Positions 1-8,977 of a stretch of 64,000 nt of DNA are shown one piece after another. Within the stretch, counting starts at the first letter, position 1; every line of letters begins with the position of its first letter. Made by a program: the position numbers and the translations under genes. Under the pieces are notes generated by a model. The model saw nothing but the letters and a program-made list of their open reading frames with translations. It did not search any database and was not told the origin of the DNA. The stretch is from Nocardia sp. NBC_00403. GTDB taxonomy: Bacteria; Actinomycetota; Actinomycetes; Mycobacteriales; Mycobacteriaceae. The stretch covers positions 4,712,001 through 4,776,000 of the forward strand of contig NZ_CP107939.1 of assembly GCF_036046055.1 (NCBI RefSeq). Direction: 5' to 3'.

Positions 1-1
1 G

Positions 2-883
2 TGGGCGAACTTCTGGCATGACCACGCTGCGCCCGATGGCGTCGGACTGCAGGAACACTATGCGGCCATGTGGGCACATGTCGCGCAACACTTCGCAGAC
101 GAGCCGTACGTGCTGGGCTACGACCTGATCAATGAGCCGTGGCCCGGTTGGGAATACCCGACCTGCATTCCGCATGGCTGCCCCCAGTTCGAGCGCGGTG
201 CGCTCGCGACGTTCGAAGCAAAAGTGATGAACGCGATCCGCCGAGTCGACCCGAAACACCTGCTGTTCTACGAGCCGTCCATGACCAACGACTTCGGTAC
301 GCCGGACTGGGTGCCGAATCCCACCGGCGATCCGAACGCGGGGTTGAGCTTTCACGACTATTGCTTCGGCCAGATCGACACCTGCGTGAGCAACGGATTG
401 GACCGTGCCGACGCCGACGGCGTTGTCGGGCTGGTGACCGAGTTCGGCGCGACCAAGGATTGGGCGAAGCTGACTCGTCTCGCCGATACATTCGACGACA
501 ACATGGCTTCTTGGCTGTTGTGGTCCCAACCGCAGGATCAGACACGTGATCATGCCCAGGAGCCACCGACCGGTCCCAACCTGATGGACCCGGCGATTGT
601 CCGGCCATATCCACGTGCAATCGCAGGCACCCCGCTGCAGTGGCACTACGACAGCGCGACTGGGACGTTCACCATCCGATACAGCGCCCGCCGCGCAGAT
701 TCCGGTCAACCGTTCCCCCGTGAAACCCACACCGAGGTATATCTGCCGCAGAGCAACTACCCCGACGGCTACCAGGTCGAAATCCAGGGCGCCGACGTCG
801 TGTCGGTACCTGATGCCCGGCTACTTCAACTCACCACCAGCCCCGGACAGGACACTGTGACCGTGACGGTGACGCGACGGTGA
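2..883 (+). CDS. Endoglycoceramidase-like GH5 glycosidase, 5'-truncated by window edge
   Basis: The frame is open from base 2, so the N-terminus lies outside the window. The visible part carries the GH5 acid/base motif LINEPWPG and, further on, the nucleophile motif VTEFGA, followed by a C-terminal beta-sandwich-like region (about the last 90 residues, from WHYDSATGTFTIRYSAR) that in Rhodococcus endoglycoceramidases forms the second domain. Such enzymes cleave the bond between the oligosaccharide and ceramide of glycosphingolipids, and are usually secreted. Whether a signal peptide exists cannot be seen here. The downstream gene converges on it across about 260 bp without a convincing gene. 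Another GH5 specificity is possible. Confidence 0.8.
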   Translation, partial: WANFWHDHAAPDGVGLQEHYAAMWAHVAQHFADEPYVLGYDLINEPWPGWEYPTCIPHGCPQFERGALATFEAKVMNAIRRVDPKHLLFYEPSMTNDFGTPDWVPNPTGDPNAGLSFHDYCFGQIDTCVSNGLDRADADGVVGLVTEFGATKDWAKLTRLADTFDDNMASWLLWSQPQDQTRDHAQEPPTGPNLMDPAIVRPYPRAIAGTPLQWHYDSATGTFTIRYSARRADSGQPFPRETHTEVYLPQSNYPDGYQVEIQGADVVSVPDARLLQLTTSPGQDTVTVTVTRR

Positions 884-1143
884 CCGGCACCGAGGGCACC
901 TGAGGTTCTCACCGACAGCGTTCGCCACGACGTCGAGTGTCTGCGCTGCCGGCCATTCGCCGCCACCGCGAACCCGAGACAACAGTTTCCGCCGACGTCA
1001 GCGTGTCGAAATAACTACTGCTCGGTTGTTTCCGAGATGACGAACGAGAACGAACACGTCCGTCGGCAGGCGGACCTGTGGGATCTGTCGGCGGACTCCT
1101 ACGCCGCCTGGCACGCCTTGAACAGCGCGGACACCGGCCGTCA

Positions 1144-1911
1144 TCAGGGCGACTCGACGAGCACCGCCCGCAGCCGGGCCAGCTCCGCTTCGGTGAAACC
1201 GTTGGCGTGCAGCCACTCCGCGGCGCTGCCGTGGGTGGCGTGCAGGTCCTGCAGGAATCGGATGATCACCTCTGGGTCGACGGCGAGGATGCCGGTGCGC
1301 ACCGGAGGCAGGCCGTGATAGGAGGGCAGGGTGTCGAGACGTTGGCGAATGCGCTCGAGGCGTTCACCGGTGAGCGCGTAGTCGGTGGCGATGGCCTCGG
1401 CGGGGACGCCCACCGCGTCGAGCAGGACAGCGGCGAGCACGCCGGTGCGGTCTTTGCCTGCGGCGCAATGGAAGACGACGGAATGCTGGTCTGCGTCGGC
1501 GATCAGCCGAGCGGCCGCGACGACGGATTCGATACTGCCTGCGAGGAGTTCGCGATAGAGCGCGACGAGGTCGTACTCGTGACCGTCCGGGACGAGATCG
1601 GTCGGGGTCGCGCTGGTCTGGGCCTGTTTGCGCACCGGGAGATTGACCAGGCGCACCGCAGCGCCCGCGAGCAGGCCGTACCCTTCCCGTTCGATCTCGT
1701 CGGGTAGTCGTAGGTCGATCAGCGTGCGTAGCCCGACCGGACCGATCAATCTCCCGAGGTCGTCCTCGGTGAGATGCTGTGGCGTGCTGGAGCGGAACAC
1801 GACGCCGAACCGTGTGGTGCCACCGCCGGCCACCGGAAGCCCGCCGAGATCGCGGACATTGTCGATCTCGGCGAATTCCACCCATCGCCGTTGTGCGCTG
1901 TCGGTATACAT
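1144..1911 (-). CDS. PtpB-like protein tyrosine/serine phosphatase
   Basis: A 255-residue protein when started at the ATG whose GAGG ribosome binding site lies 6 bases upstream; a longer in-frame start at 2004 would run into the neighbouring gene. It has the N-terminal NVRDLGGL motif and the active-site loop HCAAGKDRTG (Cys about 149, Arg about 155), both typical of the MptpB/Rv0153c family. Family members dephosphorylate phosphotyrosine, phosphoserine and phosphoinositides, and some pathogens secrete them. No signal peptide is visible. It lies 58 bp downstream of the PPDK-like gene in the same orientation, so co-transcription is possible. Confidence 0.88.
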   Translation of the reverse strand: MYTDSAQRRWVEFAEIDNVRDLGGLPVAGGGTTRFGVVFRSSTPQHLTEDDLGRLIGPVGLRTLIDLRLPDEIEREGYGLLAGAAVRLVNLPVRKQAQTSATPTDLVPDGHEYDLVALYRELLAGSIESVVAAARLIADADQHSVVFHCAAGKDRTGVLAAVLLDAVGVPAEAIATDYALTGERLERIRQRLDTLPSYHGLPPVRTGILAVDPEVIIRFLQDLHATHGSAAEWLHANGFTEAELARLRAVLVESP

Positions 1912-1969
1912 CGAATCCTCGCTAATGCGCTCGGCCCGCGTCGGGCTCGTTGAGTCGGCCCCGCGTCGG

Positions 1970-4147
1970 CTAATGGGCGCGGCCCGCCGCGGCCTCATCG
2001 GCACGGCTGAGTCCGCACAGGCCGATCAGGTCTTCGTGCAGCTCGAACCACACAGTGTGATAGCTGTCCATAATCGGCCTTGCGACCCACGAGTGGTCGC
2101 CGCCGGTGATCCGCTCGACGGCCAGCTCGAGGCGATCGACGTAGTGCACAAGGCGGGGTGCGGTGGCCCCGATCCGTCCGACCAGGGGAGCGACGCGTTG
2201 GTGCATGGTGACGAGCCGGTCCAATACCGCTGCGTCATAAGCAGTGTCGGTGTGGTCGTTCACCGTGCTCACGTCCTTCATCTGCCAGGCGGTAATGACC
2301 TCTTTCAGCTCGGCATTGAACTCGCAGAATTCATCGTAGGCAGCGGCGATGACATTCTGGTCCACATCGGCCCGCTCTTGTTCGAGGAGCCCGGTGAGAT
2401 GTTCGCGACCTTCGGGGGTCAGGCGCGCGCCGACGGGTGTGTTCGCACAGAGCCCGCGTGCCACGAAATCCGCACTGCGCGAGGCGGCTTCGGATTCGAT
2501 GAGGCCGAGGCTGGAGGCGATGGCCGCCGGCTTCACCCGGCCTTTGATCCCGATCAGACGCAGCAGACCGAGTTCCGAGACATGCCCGGTGTCAACGGAA
2601 TGCGTTGTCACCATGTTTGTTTCATCGGTAGCGGAGGCTTCGCCGGACAGGAATGCCGGCAGCTGATCCGGCTCGACACCGGCCCGCTCGGCAAGGCGCG
2701 CAACATCCGCGAATACCGAGTCGTCGACCGGCTTGCCGGTGACCTGCCCCGGCCAGACGGTTCCGGCCCCGCCGTCGACGGTAACGACCCGTCCGACGAG
2801 CGCGTCGACAACGCCTGGGCCGCAACCGACTACGCACGGACGGCCGAGTTCCCGGCTGACCAGGGCAGCATGGGAGGTGGCGCCGCCGAGCTCGGTGACG
2901 ATAGCCAGCGCGGCGATCATGCCGTGCAGGTCGTCCGGGCTGGTGGTGGGGCGGACCAGAATGACGTGCTCGCCCGCAGCGGACCGTGCCTCGGCGTCGT
3001 CGGGATCGGTCACCACGACACCGGATGCGAGCCCCGGACAGGCGGACTCGCCGGTGGCCAGTGGCCGCAGCCCGGCATTGTCGCTGGAGGCGGGGCGCAG
3101 AACGGTGCGCAACTGCTCGGCGGTGACTCGGCGCAACGATTCCGCGGGTTCGATCAGCCCCTCGTCGGCCATGGCGACAGCGGCGCGAACCGCCGCGCGC
3201 GCAGAGCGTTTCGCGGGCCGCGACTGCAGCAGCCAGAGCCTGCCGGATTCGACGGTGAACTCGATGTCCTGGATATCGCGACCGTCGCGCTCCAGCAGTT
3301 CGGCTGCCGCGATGAGCTGAGTGTGCACCTCGGGCAGCGTGCTCGCCAGCTCGTCGAGCGGTCGCGGGGTGGTACGGCCGGAGACGACGTCTTCGCCCTG
3401 CCCGCCGATCAGCCACTCACCGAAGACCGGTCGCTCGCCGGTGTTCGGGTTTCTGCTGAACAGCACTCCGGTCCCGGAGAGCGCATCGAGATTGCCGAAC
3501 ACCATGGCCTGCACGGTGACCGCGGTCCCGAGCTCGTCGGATACCCCGCGGGTGCGCCGATAGGTCTTGGCGCGCGCGGAATCCCAGGAACGGAATACCG
3601 CGGTGATCGCGCCGCGCAGCTGCTCCCACGGGTCCTGCGGTACCACGCCGTTCGGGTCACCGAGCACGATCTCGCGGTACTGGGCGAGGAAGCGGCGGTG
3701 CGTGTCGCTCGCGTACCCGGGGTTTCGTGTCTCCGCGGTCAGCGCCTGCTCGACCTCGGCGTTCATGCCGAGATTCAGCACCGTGTCCATCATCCCCGGC
3801 ATGCTCACCGCGGCGCCGGAGCGTACCGACACCAATAGCGGGCGCTCGGTGGAGCCGAACTCTCGACCCGTGCCGCGTTCCAGTGCCGCGATTCCGGCGC
3901 GTACGCCCGCCCAGATCTGCGCGTCGAGCACGCCGCTCACCGAGAATTCGGCCCACGCATCGGTGGTGAGCGCGAAGGCGGGCGGCACCGGAAGCTTGAG
4001 CGCCCGCATGTGATTCACGCTCCACGCCTTCCCTCCGATCCGCTCCCGCGACAAGGTACAGGCGCCGTCGAGTTCGGCGACCGATGGTGCGATGCTCGCC
4101 AAAGTGGCGAGTTCCGGTCGCTCCACAGGCTCCACTCCGGTCGTCAT
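1970..4147 (-). CDS. PPDK-like protein lacking the PEP-binding barrel, with internal winged-helix domain
   Basis: 725 residues, shorter than full pyruvate phosphate dikinases (about 870-900). An ATP-grasp nucleotide-binding region (IGGKAWSVNHM at about 38-48, SGAAVSMPGMMDTVLNLG at about 110-127) is followed by the phosphohistidine swivelling domain (GGATSHAALVSRELGRPCV, His about 426). The C-terminal PEP/pyruvate TIM barrel is missing. Instead there is a winged-helix-like segment at about 523-590 (SELGLLRLIGIKG to LTPEGREHLTGLLEQ) and then a helical tail ending in RADEAAAGRAH. It could transfer phosphate from ATP to a separate partner, or act as a regulator. Catalytic PPDK activity on its own is unlikely. 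It overlaps no neighbour when the phosphatase starts at 1911. Confidence 0.8.
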   Translation of the reverse strand: MTTGVEPVERPELATLASIAPSVAELDGACTLSRERIGGKAWSVNHMRALKLPVPPAFALTTDAWAEFSVSGVLDAQIWAGVRAGIAALERGTGREFGSTERPLLVSVRSGAAVSMPGMMDTVLNLGMNAEVEQALTAETRNPGYASDTHRRFLAQYREIVLGDPNGVVPQDPWEQLRGAITAVFRSWDSARAKTYRRTRGVSDELGTAVTVQAMVFGNLDALSGTGVLFSRNPNTGERPVFGEWLIGGQGEDVVSGRTTPRPLDELASTLPEVHTQLIAAAELLERDGRDIQDIEFTVESGRLWLLQSRPAKRSARAAVRAAVAMADEGLIEPAESLRRVTAEQLRTVLRPASSDNAGLRPLATGESACPGLASGVVVTDPDDAEARSAAGEHVILVRPTTSPDDLHGMIAALAIVTELGGATSHAALVSRELGRPCVVGCGPGVVDALVGRVVTVDGGAGTVWPGQVTGKPVDDSVFADVARLAERAGVEPDQLPAFLSGEASATDETNMVTTHSVDTGHVSELGLLRLIGIKGRVKPAAIASSLGLIESEAASRSADFVARGLCANTPVGARLTPEGREHLTGLLEQERADVDQNVIAAAYDEFCEFNAELKEVITAWQMKDVSTVNDHTDTAYDAAVLDRLVTMHQRVAPLVGRIGATAPRLVHYVDRLELAVERITGGDHSWVARPIMDSYHTVWFELHEDLIGLCGLSRADEAAAGRAH

Positions 4148-4367
4148 GTCTCACTCCTTCGGGTCAGCACGTTCTCGGCAGCCACTGCACGTTCGGCAGG
4201 CGGCTCAGGGCAGCCATCGGCCCGCGGGCACAATCCCGGCGGCCGATCGCCCTGCGAATGGCGCGGCTCCCTGCGGTGCGCGACACAATCGCGGGGCGGC
4301 GCGAATTCAGCCTGCCCGCTCGGGCACCAACGGCGTACCGAACGTCCCGGTGAGCAAGACGTATGCG

Positions 4368-4397
4368 GGCCGACCTCGGTGGCCGCCGAGGTCGGCC
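4368..4397 (-). terminator. Perfect 12-bp stem-loop, likely intrinsic terminator
   Basis: GGCCGACCTCGG at 4368-4379 is the exact reverse complement of CCGAGGTCGGCC at 4386-4397, leaving a 6-base loop. It lies at the 3' end of the decayed MarR-like gene on the minus strand. There is no clear T-tract, as is common for actinobacterial terminators. Confidence 0.6.
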
Positions 4398-4660
4398 AGG
4401 CGTAGGGGTCGGTGATGTCGCGCAGTTGTTCGAGGGCGCGACGCAGTTGGCCCATGGTGCCGGAGCCGAGATGGGCGGCCCACTCTGATTCGGCCTCGGC
4501 GGCGACACGGTTGGCCAGGATGGTGGCCTCGGTGCCGCGCCGCGTGAGGCGGACCAGGCGGGCGCGGCCGTCGGCGGGGGTCGGAGACGCGTTGCATGTA
4601 GTCGGCGCGTTCGAGCTGGTCGACCAGGAAGCCGGTGCCGAAACTGGTCGGCGAAGGCGT
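4390..4660 (-). pseudogene. MarR-family regulator fragment, frameshifted and 5'-truncated
   Basis: Two reading frames on the minus strand together give a MarR-like wing and C-terminal helices. One frame reads GTGFLVDQLERADYMQRVSDP; the next reads ADGRARLVRLTRRGTEATI and continues to LRRALEQLRDITDPYA. The frame changes exactly within the usual DPxDGRxxxVxLT turn, which indicates a frameshift. The N-terminal dimerisation and recognition helices are missing: upstream sequence turns into a fragment of another gene on the opposite strand. MarR proteins bind DNA as ligand-sensing dimers; this copy cannot be functional. Confidence 0.7.
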
Positions 4661-5175
4661 GGTCCGACCTGATCGAAGGCGACACCCAGGCGGCGAATGC
4701 GGTACGAGGTTACGGGCACCTTTGCGGCGCGATCGTCGCCGCCCGAGGATTTCAGCCCGGCACCGCGGCCGACCACATCGCCGAAGCGCGGCGGCTAGCG
4801 CCACTTATGCTCGGCGAATCCGATCTGTACGGAACGCTGTTCGGGTCCGCCGATGTCGGTATCCATTCCTGTGCGGTCGCGCTCGAATCCGGCGACCCCG
4901 GCAGAGCGGCCCACGAAGGGGCGGCCCTGCGGCTCCCGGTCGGGATAGCCGGACCACGCGCCGGTCACCACTGGCAGGACGTTGGCCGCGCCTGGCTGCT
5001 GATCGGGCAGCCGGACAAAGCTCTGGATTCGCTCATCTCGGCGCGCCGTGTGGCACCCCAGCAGACGCGCCTACATCCGTCGGTGTGCGAAACCTTGCAC
5101 GTCATCGCGGCAACTCAGCGACGACAGACAGACACCTTGGTCGGGTTCGCATCGTGGGTCGGGGCCAGCCTGTAG
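4645..5175 (+). pseudogene. C-terminal fragment of an XRE/TPR-type regulator
   Basis: An open frame without a start near its 5' edge reads WSDLIEGDTQAANAVRGYGH and continues through AAGFQPG-like helical repeats to LIGQPDKALDSLISARRVAPQ and a stop at 5175. The helical repeat pattern and the alternating Ala/Leu heptads resemble the TPR-like C-terminal half of the HTH regulators abundant in Nocardia and Streptomyces. The N-terminal helix-turn-helix is gone. The fragment starts right where the opposing MarR fragment loses its own N-terminus, which suggests one deletion removed both ends. An internal ATG at 4807 could give a 122-residue product, but this is not likely to be a designed gene. Confidence 0.6.
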
Positions 5176-5186
5176 GCCGATCGGTC

Positions 5187-5320
5187 GTGACCGTGACCGC
5201 CGCTCGCCTACTCCAGTTGTTCTCGCTGTTGCAGGCCCGCCGCGAATGGACCAGGCCGGAACTCGCCGACCGATCGGGCATCACTGTGCGCACTGTGCGC
5301 CGCGACATCGAGCGCAGACG
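5187..5320 (+). pseudogene. N-terminal fragment of a YafY/WYL-type HTH regulator
   Basis: From a GTG at 5187 the frame reads TAARLLQLFSLLQARREW followed by RPELADRSGITVRTVRRDIE, the standard DeoR/YafY-like helix-turn-helix start of WYL-domain regulators. After RRDIE the similarity stops and the reading continues into arginine- and cysteine-rich out-of-frame sequence. No WYL domain follows. This is the third broken regulator within 1 kb. Confidence 0.65.
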
Positions 5321-5658
5321 GTGCGCGACCTCGTGCGCAAGCTCCTGTGCGCGGCGGGGAAGTCGCGTAGTCGGTATGTGTGCACCGCTGGTGCCGAACT
5401 ACCTGCGCGGCCACGCCTGCAATGCTCTGACCTGCAATGATGTGGTGCAAGACAGGTAGTCCGCTACTCAGGGAAACAGGAACGCCGAAGCGCAGAATCG
5501 GGTTCTGGGGAGTCAATGGCGACTTCCGAGGACAACGGAGTTCTCATGCATATCGGTATCCACCAGCCGAGTTTCCGGAGAAGGGACGGCACTATGGTCG
5601 ACATCTGCTGCGGGGTGCCGGTCGCTGATCGCACCGGCACCGCCGCGCACCATGGACG
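5321..5658. other. About 340 bp with no recognisable gene
   Basis: It follows the truncated WYL-type fragment and precedes the 3' end of an SDR gene. A short plus-strand frame at 5545-5682 (starting MHIGIHQPSF) has no ribosome binding site or familiar motif. The stretch is probably decayed sequence from the same deletion-prone region. Confidence 0.4.
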
Positions 5659-6477
5659 TTACGAGACTTCCTTCTTCATCTGAGCGGTCAGGATGCGCTG
5701 GTAGCCGGAGCCGAAAATCCTTGGCAACAAGTCGATTACGCGAGCATCGGCACCGATGAGGATCTTTGCCTTGTCCTTGCGGATGCCGCGCAGGATGGTG
5801 GTCGCCGCGGATTCGGGAGTCGTTTTCGCCAGCTTGTCGAAGTTCGCGGCCAGCGCATCGCGGTCGCGGTCGCCACCCGCTCGAGCCTTCCAGGCGATTT
5901 CGGTCTTGATCATGCCGGGGTGGACACTGCTCACACTTACCGGGTAGCCGGCGATCTTCATTTCCTGGCGCAGCGCGTCGGTGAAGCCGCGAATACCGAA
6001 CTTTGTGGCGTTGTATGCGCCTTGACTGGGGCAGGCGGCGAGGCCGAACATACTGGAGACATTGGCGATGTGGCCGTCACCGGAGGCGATGACCTGCGGC
6101 AGAAAGGCTTTGGTGCCGTACATCACGCCCCAGAAGTTGATATTGACGATCCACTCGAAGTCTTCCCAGCTCAGCTCCTCGACATTAGCGGTGAGCGAGA
6201 CTCCCGCATTGTTGACCACCAGGTTGGCCGGGCCGAAGTCCGCCTGCACCTCGTCGGCGTGCTGATAGACCGCGGCGCGGTCGGTCACGTCGAGCTGGTA
6301 GGCGCGGGCCTTGGCGCCCGCCTGCTCGCACAGCGTGGCAGTCTCGGTGACATTGGCCAGATTTCGGCCGGACAACGCCAGCTTCGCGCCCTGGCGAGCC
6401 AGTTCCACCGCCAGTGCCCGCCCGATGCCGGCGCCCGCGCCGGTGATGACGGCGACCTTGTCCTGAAAGTTCTTCAC
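5659..6477 (-). CDS. SDR-family oxidoreductase
   Basis: 272 residues with the classical short-chain dehydrogenase pattern: TGAGAGIG cofactor loop near the N-terminus, NNAGVS, catalytic Ser in NVSSMFG and the YNATK (YxxxK) pair. The Rossmann fold suggests NAD(P)-dependent oxidation or reduction of a hydroxyl or keto group. It is the last gene of the minus-strand operon led by the SDR at 9736, starting 13 bp after the preceding SDR. Context suggests a hydroxysteroid or hydroxy-terpenoid substrate, but the sequence alone does not fix specificity. Confidence 0.88.
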   Translation of the reverse strand: MKNFQDKVAVITGAGAGIGRALAVELARQGAKLALSGRNLANVTETATLCEQAGAKARAYQLDVTDRAAVYQHADEVQADFGPANLVVNNAGVSLTANVEELSWEDFEWIVNINFWGVMYGTKAFLPQVIASGDGHIANVSSMFGLAACPSQGAYNATKFGIRGFTDALRQEMKIAGYPVSVSSVHPGMIKTEIAWKARAGGDRDRDALAANFDKLAKTTPESAATTILRGIRKDKAKILIGADARVIDLLPRIFGSGYQRILTAQMKKEVS

Positions 6478-6490
6478 AGGGGTGTGTCCT

Positions 6491-7222
6491 TCATTTGGTG
6501 GTGTAGCCGCCGTCGGCGACGAATTCGGACCCGGTGCAGTAACTTGCCTCGTCGGAGATCAGGAACAGCACCAGACTGGCCAGCTCGTCGGGCGCGGCGG
6601 CACGCGACAGCGGCAGGTCGTGCACCATCGAGTTGGAGCGCTCGGAGGTGGCGGTCATTTCGGTGGCGACAACGCCGGGATGCACAGAATTGACCCGGAT
6701 TCCGTCGACGCCGAACTCCTGCGCCGCGGCCTTGGTCATACCGCGCACCGCCCACTTGGAGGCCACGTAGCCCAGGATATTGCTGAAGGCGATGATGCCG
6801 CCGATCGAGGAGATATTGACGATCGAGCCGCCGCCGGCCCGGCGCATCGACGGCACAACGGCTTTCATGCCGAGGAACACTCCGACCTGGTTCACGTCGA
6901 TCACGCGGCGGTAGTCGGCCTCGGCGAGCTTCTCGATGGGGTCGACGTGCACGATGCCCGCGTTATTGACGAGTCCGGAGACCGGGCCGAAGGCGCGTTC
7001 GGCCTCGGCGACGACGGCGTGCCACGCGGCTTCGTCGGTAACGTCCAGCGGAACGAACAGCGCCCGGTCGCCCAGCTCGGCGGCGACCGCCTTGCCCTCC
7101 TCGACCAGGACATCCGCGACCACGACAGCCGCGCCCTCGGCGACGAGGCGTCGGGCGAACGCTGCGCCCATGCCACGCGCGCCACCGGACACGATCACGG
7201 TCTTGCCATTCACTCTGTCCAT
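6491..7222 (-). CDS. SDR-family oxidoreductase, hydroxysteroid dehydrogenase-like
   Basis: 243 residues. Cofactor loop SGGARGMG, NNAGIV, catalytic Ser in ISSIGG, YVASK catalytic pair, and the C-terminal FVADGGYTTK typical of the FabG3/20-beta-hydroxysteroid dehydrogenase subgroup. These enzymes interconvert hydroxyl and keto groups on steroid rings or side chains using NAD(H). The gene lies 51 bp after KstD and 13 bp before another SDR, within one minus-strand operon. Subfamily assignment is by motif resemblance only. Confidence 0.88.
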   Translation of the reverse strand: MDRVNGKTVIVSGGARGMGAAFARRLVAEGAAVVVADVLVEEGKAVAAELGDRALFVPLDVTDEAAWHAVVAEAERAFGPVSGLVNNAGIVHVDPIEKLAEADYRRVIDVNQVGVFLGMKAVVPSMRRAGGGSIVNISSIGGIIAFSNILGYVASKWAVRGMTKAAAQEFGVDGIRVNSVHPGVVATEMTATSERSNSMVHDLPLSRAAAPDELASLVLFLISDEASYCTGSEFVADGGYTTK

Positions 7223-7273
7223 GTCATGCTCCTGTTCGGCCGAATCGGCGGGATAGTTCGAACATCGGTGGCA

Positions 7274-8950
7274 TCAGGGGTGCTTCGGTGCGGTGTCGGC
7301 AAGATGGTTGGCGGCGATGTAGCCGAACACCATGGCCGGGCCGATCGTCGCGCCGGCACCGGCGTAGCTGTTACCCATCACGGCGGCCGAATTGTTGCCT
7401 GCTGCATACAGTCCCGCGACTGGGGCACCGTCGCCGCGCAGCACTCGGGAGTGCTCGTCGGTGACGAGCCCGCCCTTGGTGCCCAAGTCGCCGGGGACCA
7501 TTTCGACCGCGTAGAACGGGCCCTGGTCGATCGGGGCCAGACACGGGTTGGGCTTGACGGTGGGGTCACCGTAGTACCGGTCGTAGGCGGATTCGCCGCG
7601 CTGGAAGTCCGCGTCGCGACCGGCGCGCGCAAAACCGTTGAACCGGTTGACGGTCGCGGTCAGCGTGTCGGCGGGCACGCCGATCTTGTCCGCGAGTTCG
7701 GCGAGGGTGTCGGCCTTCTTGATGATCCCGGAGTCGTAATACTTCTGCGGGATGGCCTGCTTCGGGAAGGTGCCGAGGAACAAGTACCTGTCGCGGAAGC
7801 GCTGGTCCATGATGAAGTGTGCGGGGACATGGCCGATGCCCTTCGCATGCTGCTCGTACATCGTGTGCACCACGTCGACATAGCTGGCCGATTCGTTGGT
7901 GAAGCGTTCGCCCGCGTCGTTGACCATGATGGCACCGGGCTGGGAACGCTCGGCCAAACAGAAGAAGGGCGGACCGTCCGGGTTGCGGACCGAAGGTCCC
8001 CACCAGGCATCGTCCATCAAATCCAGTGCACCACCGACACTTTCACCGGCGCGAATGCCCTCGCCGACATTCTCGGTGGCGCCGACCGTCCACTCGGTGC
8101 TCACGGGTCCGCTGAAGAACTGCTGCCGCATCTCCAGGTTGTGCTCGAAGCCGCCCGCGGCGAGCACGACACCGCGCCGGGCCCGAATGGTGATCGGGGC
8201 ACCGTCACGCTCGGCGCGCACACCGACCACAACGTCGTCCTCGGTAATCAGGTCGGTCAGCGGTGTATTCAGCCATACCGGTACGTTCGCGTCGCGCAGC
8301 GCCAGCCAGAGCCGGGCAACCAGAGCCTTGCCGAGACTCAGCGGCAGCCGTCCACGCAGCTTGTTCAGCACCGCTTGCGCGCCGACTTTCATAGCGGTGC
8401 GCTTGCCCTTCCAGGTCCGCGCGATCATGTTGAGGTCGTGGAAGTCGCTGACGGTGAATGCGATTCCCTTGGGGCCGGACATGGTCGGCCGGTTGATCTT
8501 GTCCAGATCCTCGCCGAGCAGCCGGCCGTCGATGATCGCCGGTTCGATGCTGCGGCCCTGCGCGAGTCCACCGGGTAACTCCGGGTGGTAGTCGGAGTAG
8601 CCGCGGTCGTAGACGAATTCGAGATGGCGGGTGCGCGCGCCGAGGTAGGTCATCATGCGCGGACCGTTGTCCAGGAACGCGTCCTGCTTCTCCTGCGGAA
8701 CCCGGTCACCGACAACGGATTTCAAGTAGACCCGGGCCAGGTCCGGGCTGTCGGGGACACCCTCGTGGACCAGCACCGGATTGTTGGGAATCCAGACGCC
8801 GCCGCCCGAGCGCGCGGTGGAACCGCCGAAGCTGCCGCTCTTTTCGATCAGCACCACCGACAGCCCGCGATACGCGGCGGTCAATGCGGCGGTCATGCCC
8901 GCGGCTCCCGAACCAACAACTACGACGTCGTACTCGTGTTCCTCGGACAT
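7274..8950 (-). CDS. kstD: 3-ketosteroid delta-1-dehydrogenase-like flavoprotein
   Basis: 558 residues from the ATG at 8950, which has a strong GGAGGTGG site; a start 21 bases further upstream is less likely. The FAD-binding motif VVVGSGAAGMTAALTAA is followed by GGSTARSGGGVWIPNN. The region GYSDYHPELPGG (Tyr about 118/121), SASYVDVV (Tyr about 357), PGDLGTKGG and GNSYAGAGATIGP (Tyr about 529, Gly about 533) match the tyrosines and glycine known to form the active site of KstD1. The enzyme removes 1-alpha and 2-beta hydrogens from a 3-ketosteroid A-ring, giving the 1,4-diene. It sits 27 bp after an SDR and before two more. Confidence 0.9.
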   Translation of the reverse strand: MSEEHEYDVVVVGSGAAGMTAALTAAYRGLSVVLIEKSGSFGGSTARSGGGVWIPNNPVLVHEGVPDSPDLARVYLKSVVGDRVPQEKQDAFLDNGPRMMTYLGARTRHLEFVYDRGYSDYHPELPGGLAQGRSIEPAIIDGRLLGEDLDKINRPTMSGPKGIAFTVSDFHDLNMIARTWKGKRTAMKVGAQAVLNKLRGRLPLSLGKALVARLWLALRDANVPVWLNTPLTDLITEDDVVVGVRAERDGAPITIRARRGVVLAAGGFEHNLEMRQQFFSGPVSTEWTVGATENVGEGIRAGESVGGALDLMDDAWWGPSVRNPDGPPFFCLAERSQPGAIMVNDAGERFTNESASYVDVVHTMYEQHAKGIGHVPAHFIMDQRFRDRYLFLGTFPKQAIPQKYYDSGIIKKADTLAELADKIGVPADTLTATVNRFNGFARAGRDADFQRGESAYDRYYGDPTVKPNPCLAPIDQGPFYAVEMVPGDLGTKGGLVTDEHSRVLRGDGAPVAGLYAAGNNSAAVMGNSYAGAGATIGPAMVFGYIAANHLADTAPKHP

Positions 8951-8977
8951 CGCCACCTCCTTGTCGTTCACGCTTGA

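Noticed and set aside
1037..1318. Plus-strand frame starting MTNENEHVRRQADLWDL
   Set aside because: The first 35 residues look protein-like but have no known family, and the rest overlaps the 3' end of the phosphatase gene in antisense. A relic is possible; evidence is too weak to annotate.
1628..3838. Long plus-strand open frame of 736 codons opposite the PPDK-like gene
   Set aside because: It is a mirror of the high-GC minus-strand gene; the residue composition is unnatural and no domain is seen.
5545..5682. Small frame starting MHIGIHQPSF
   Set aside because: No ribosome binding site or family, and it overlaps the end of an SDR gene.
6482..8578. Long plus-strand open frame of 698 codons opposite SDR and KstD genes
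   Set aside because: It spans two real genes and their gap on the other strand, with no start signal or motif.
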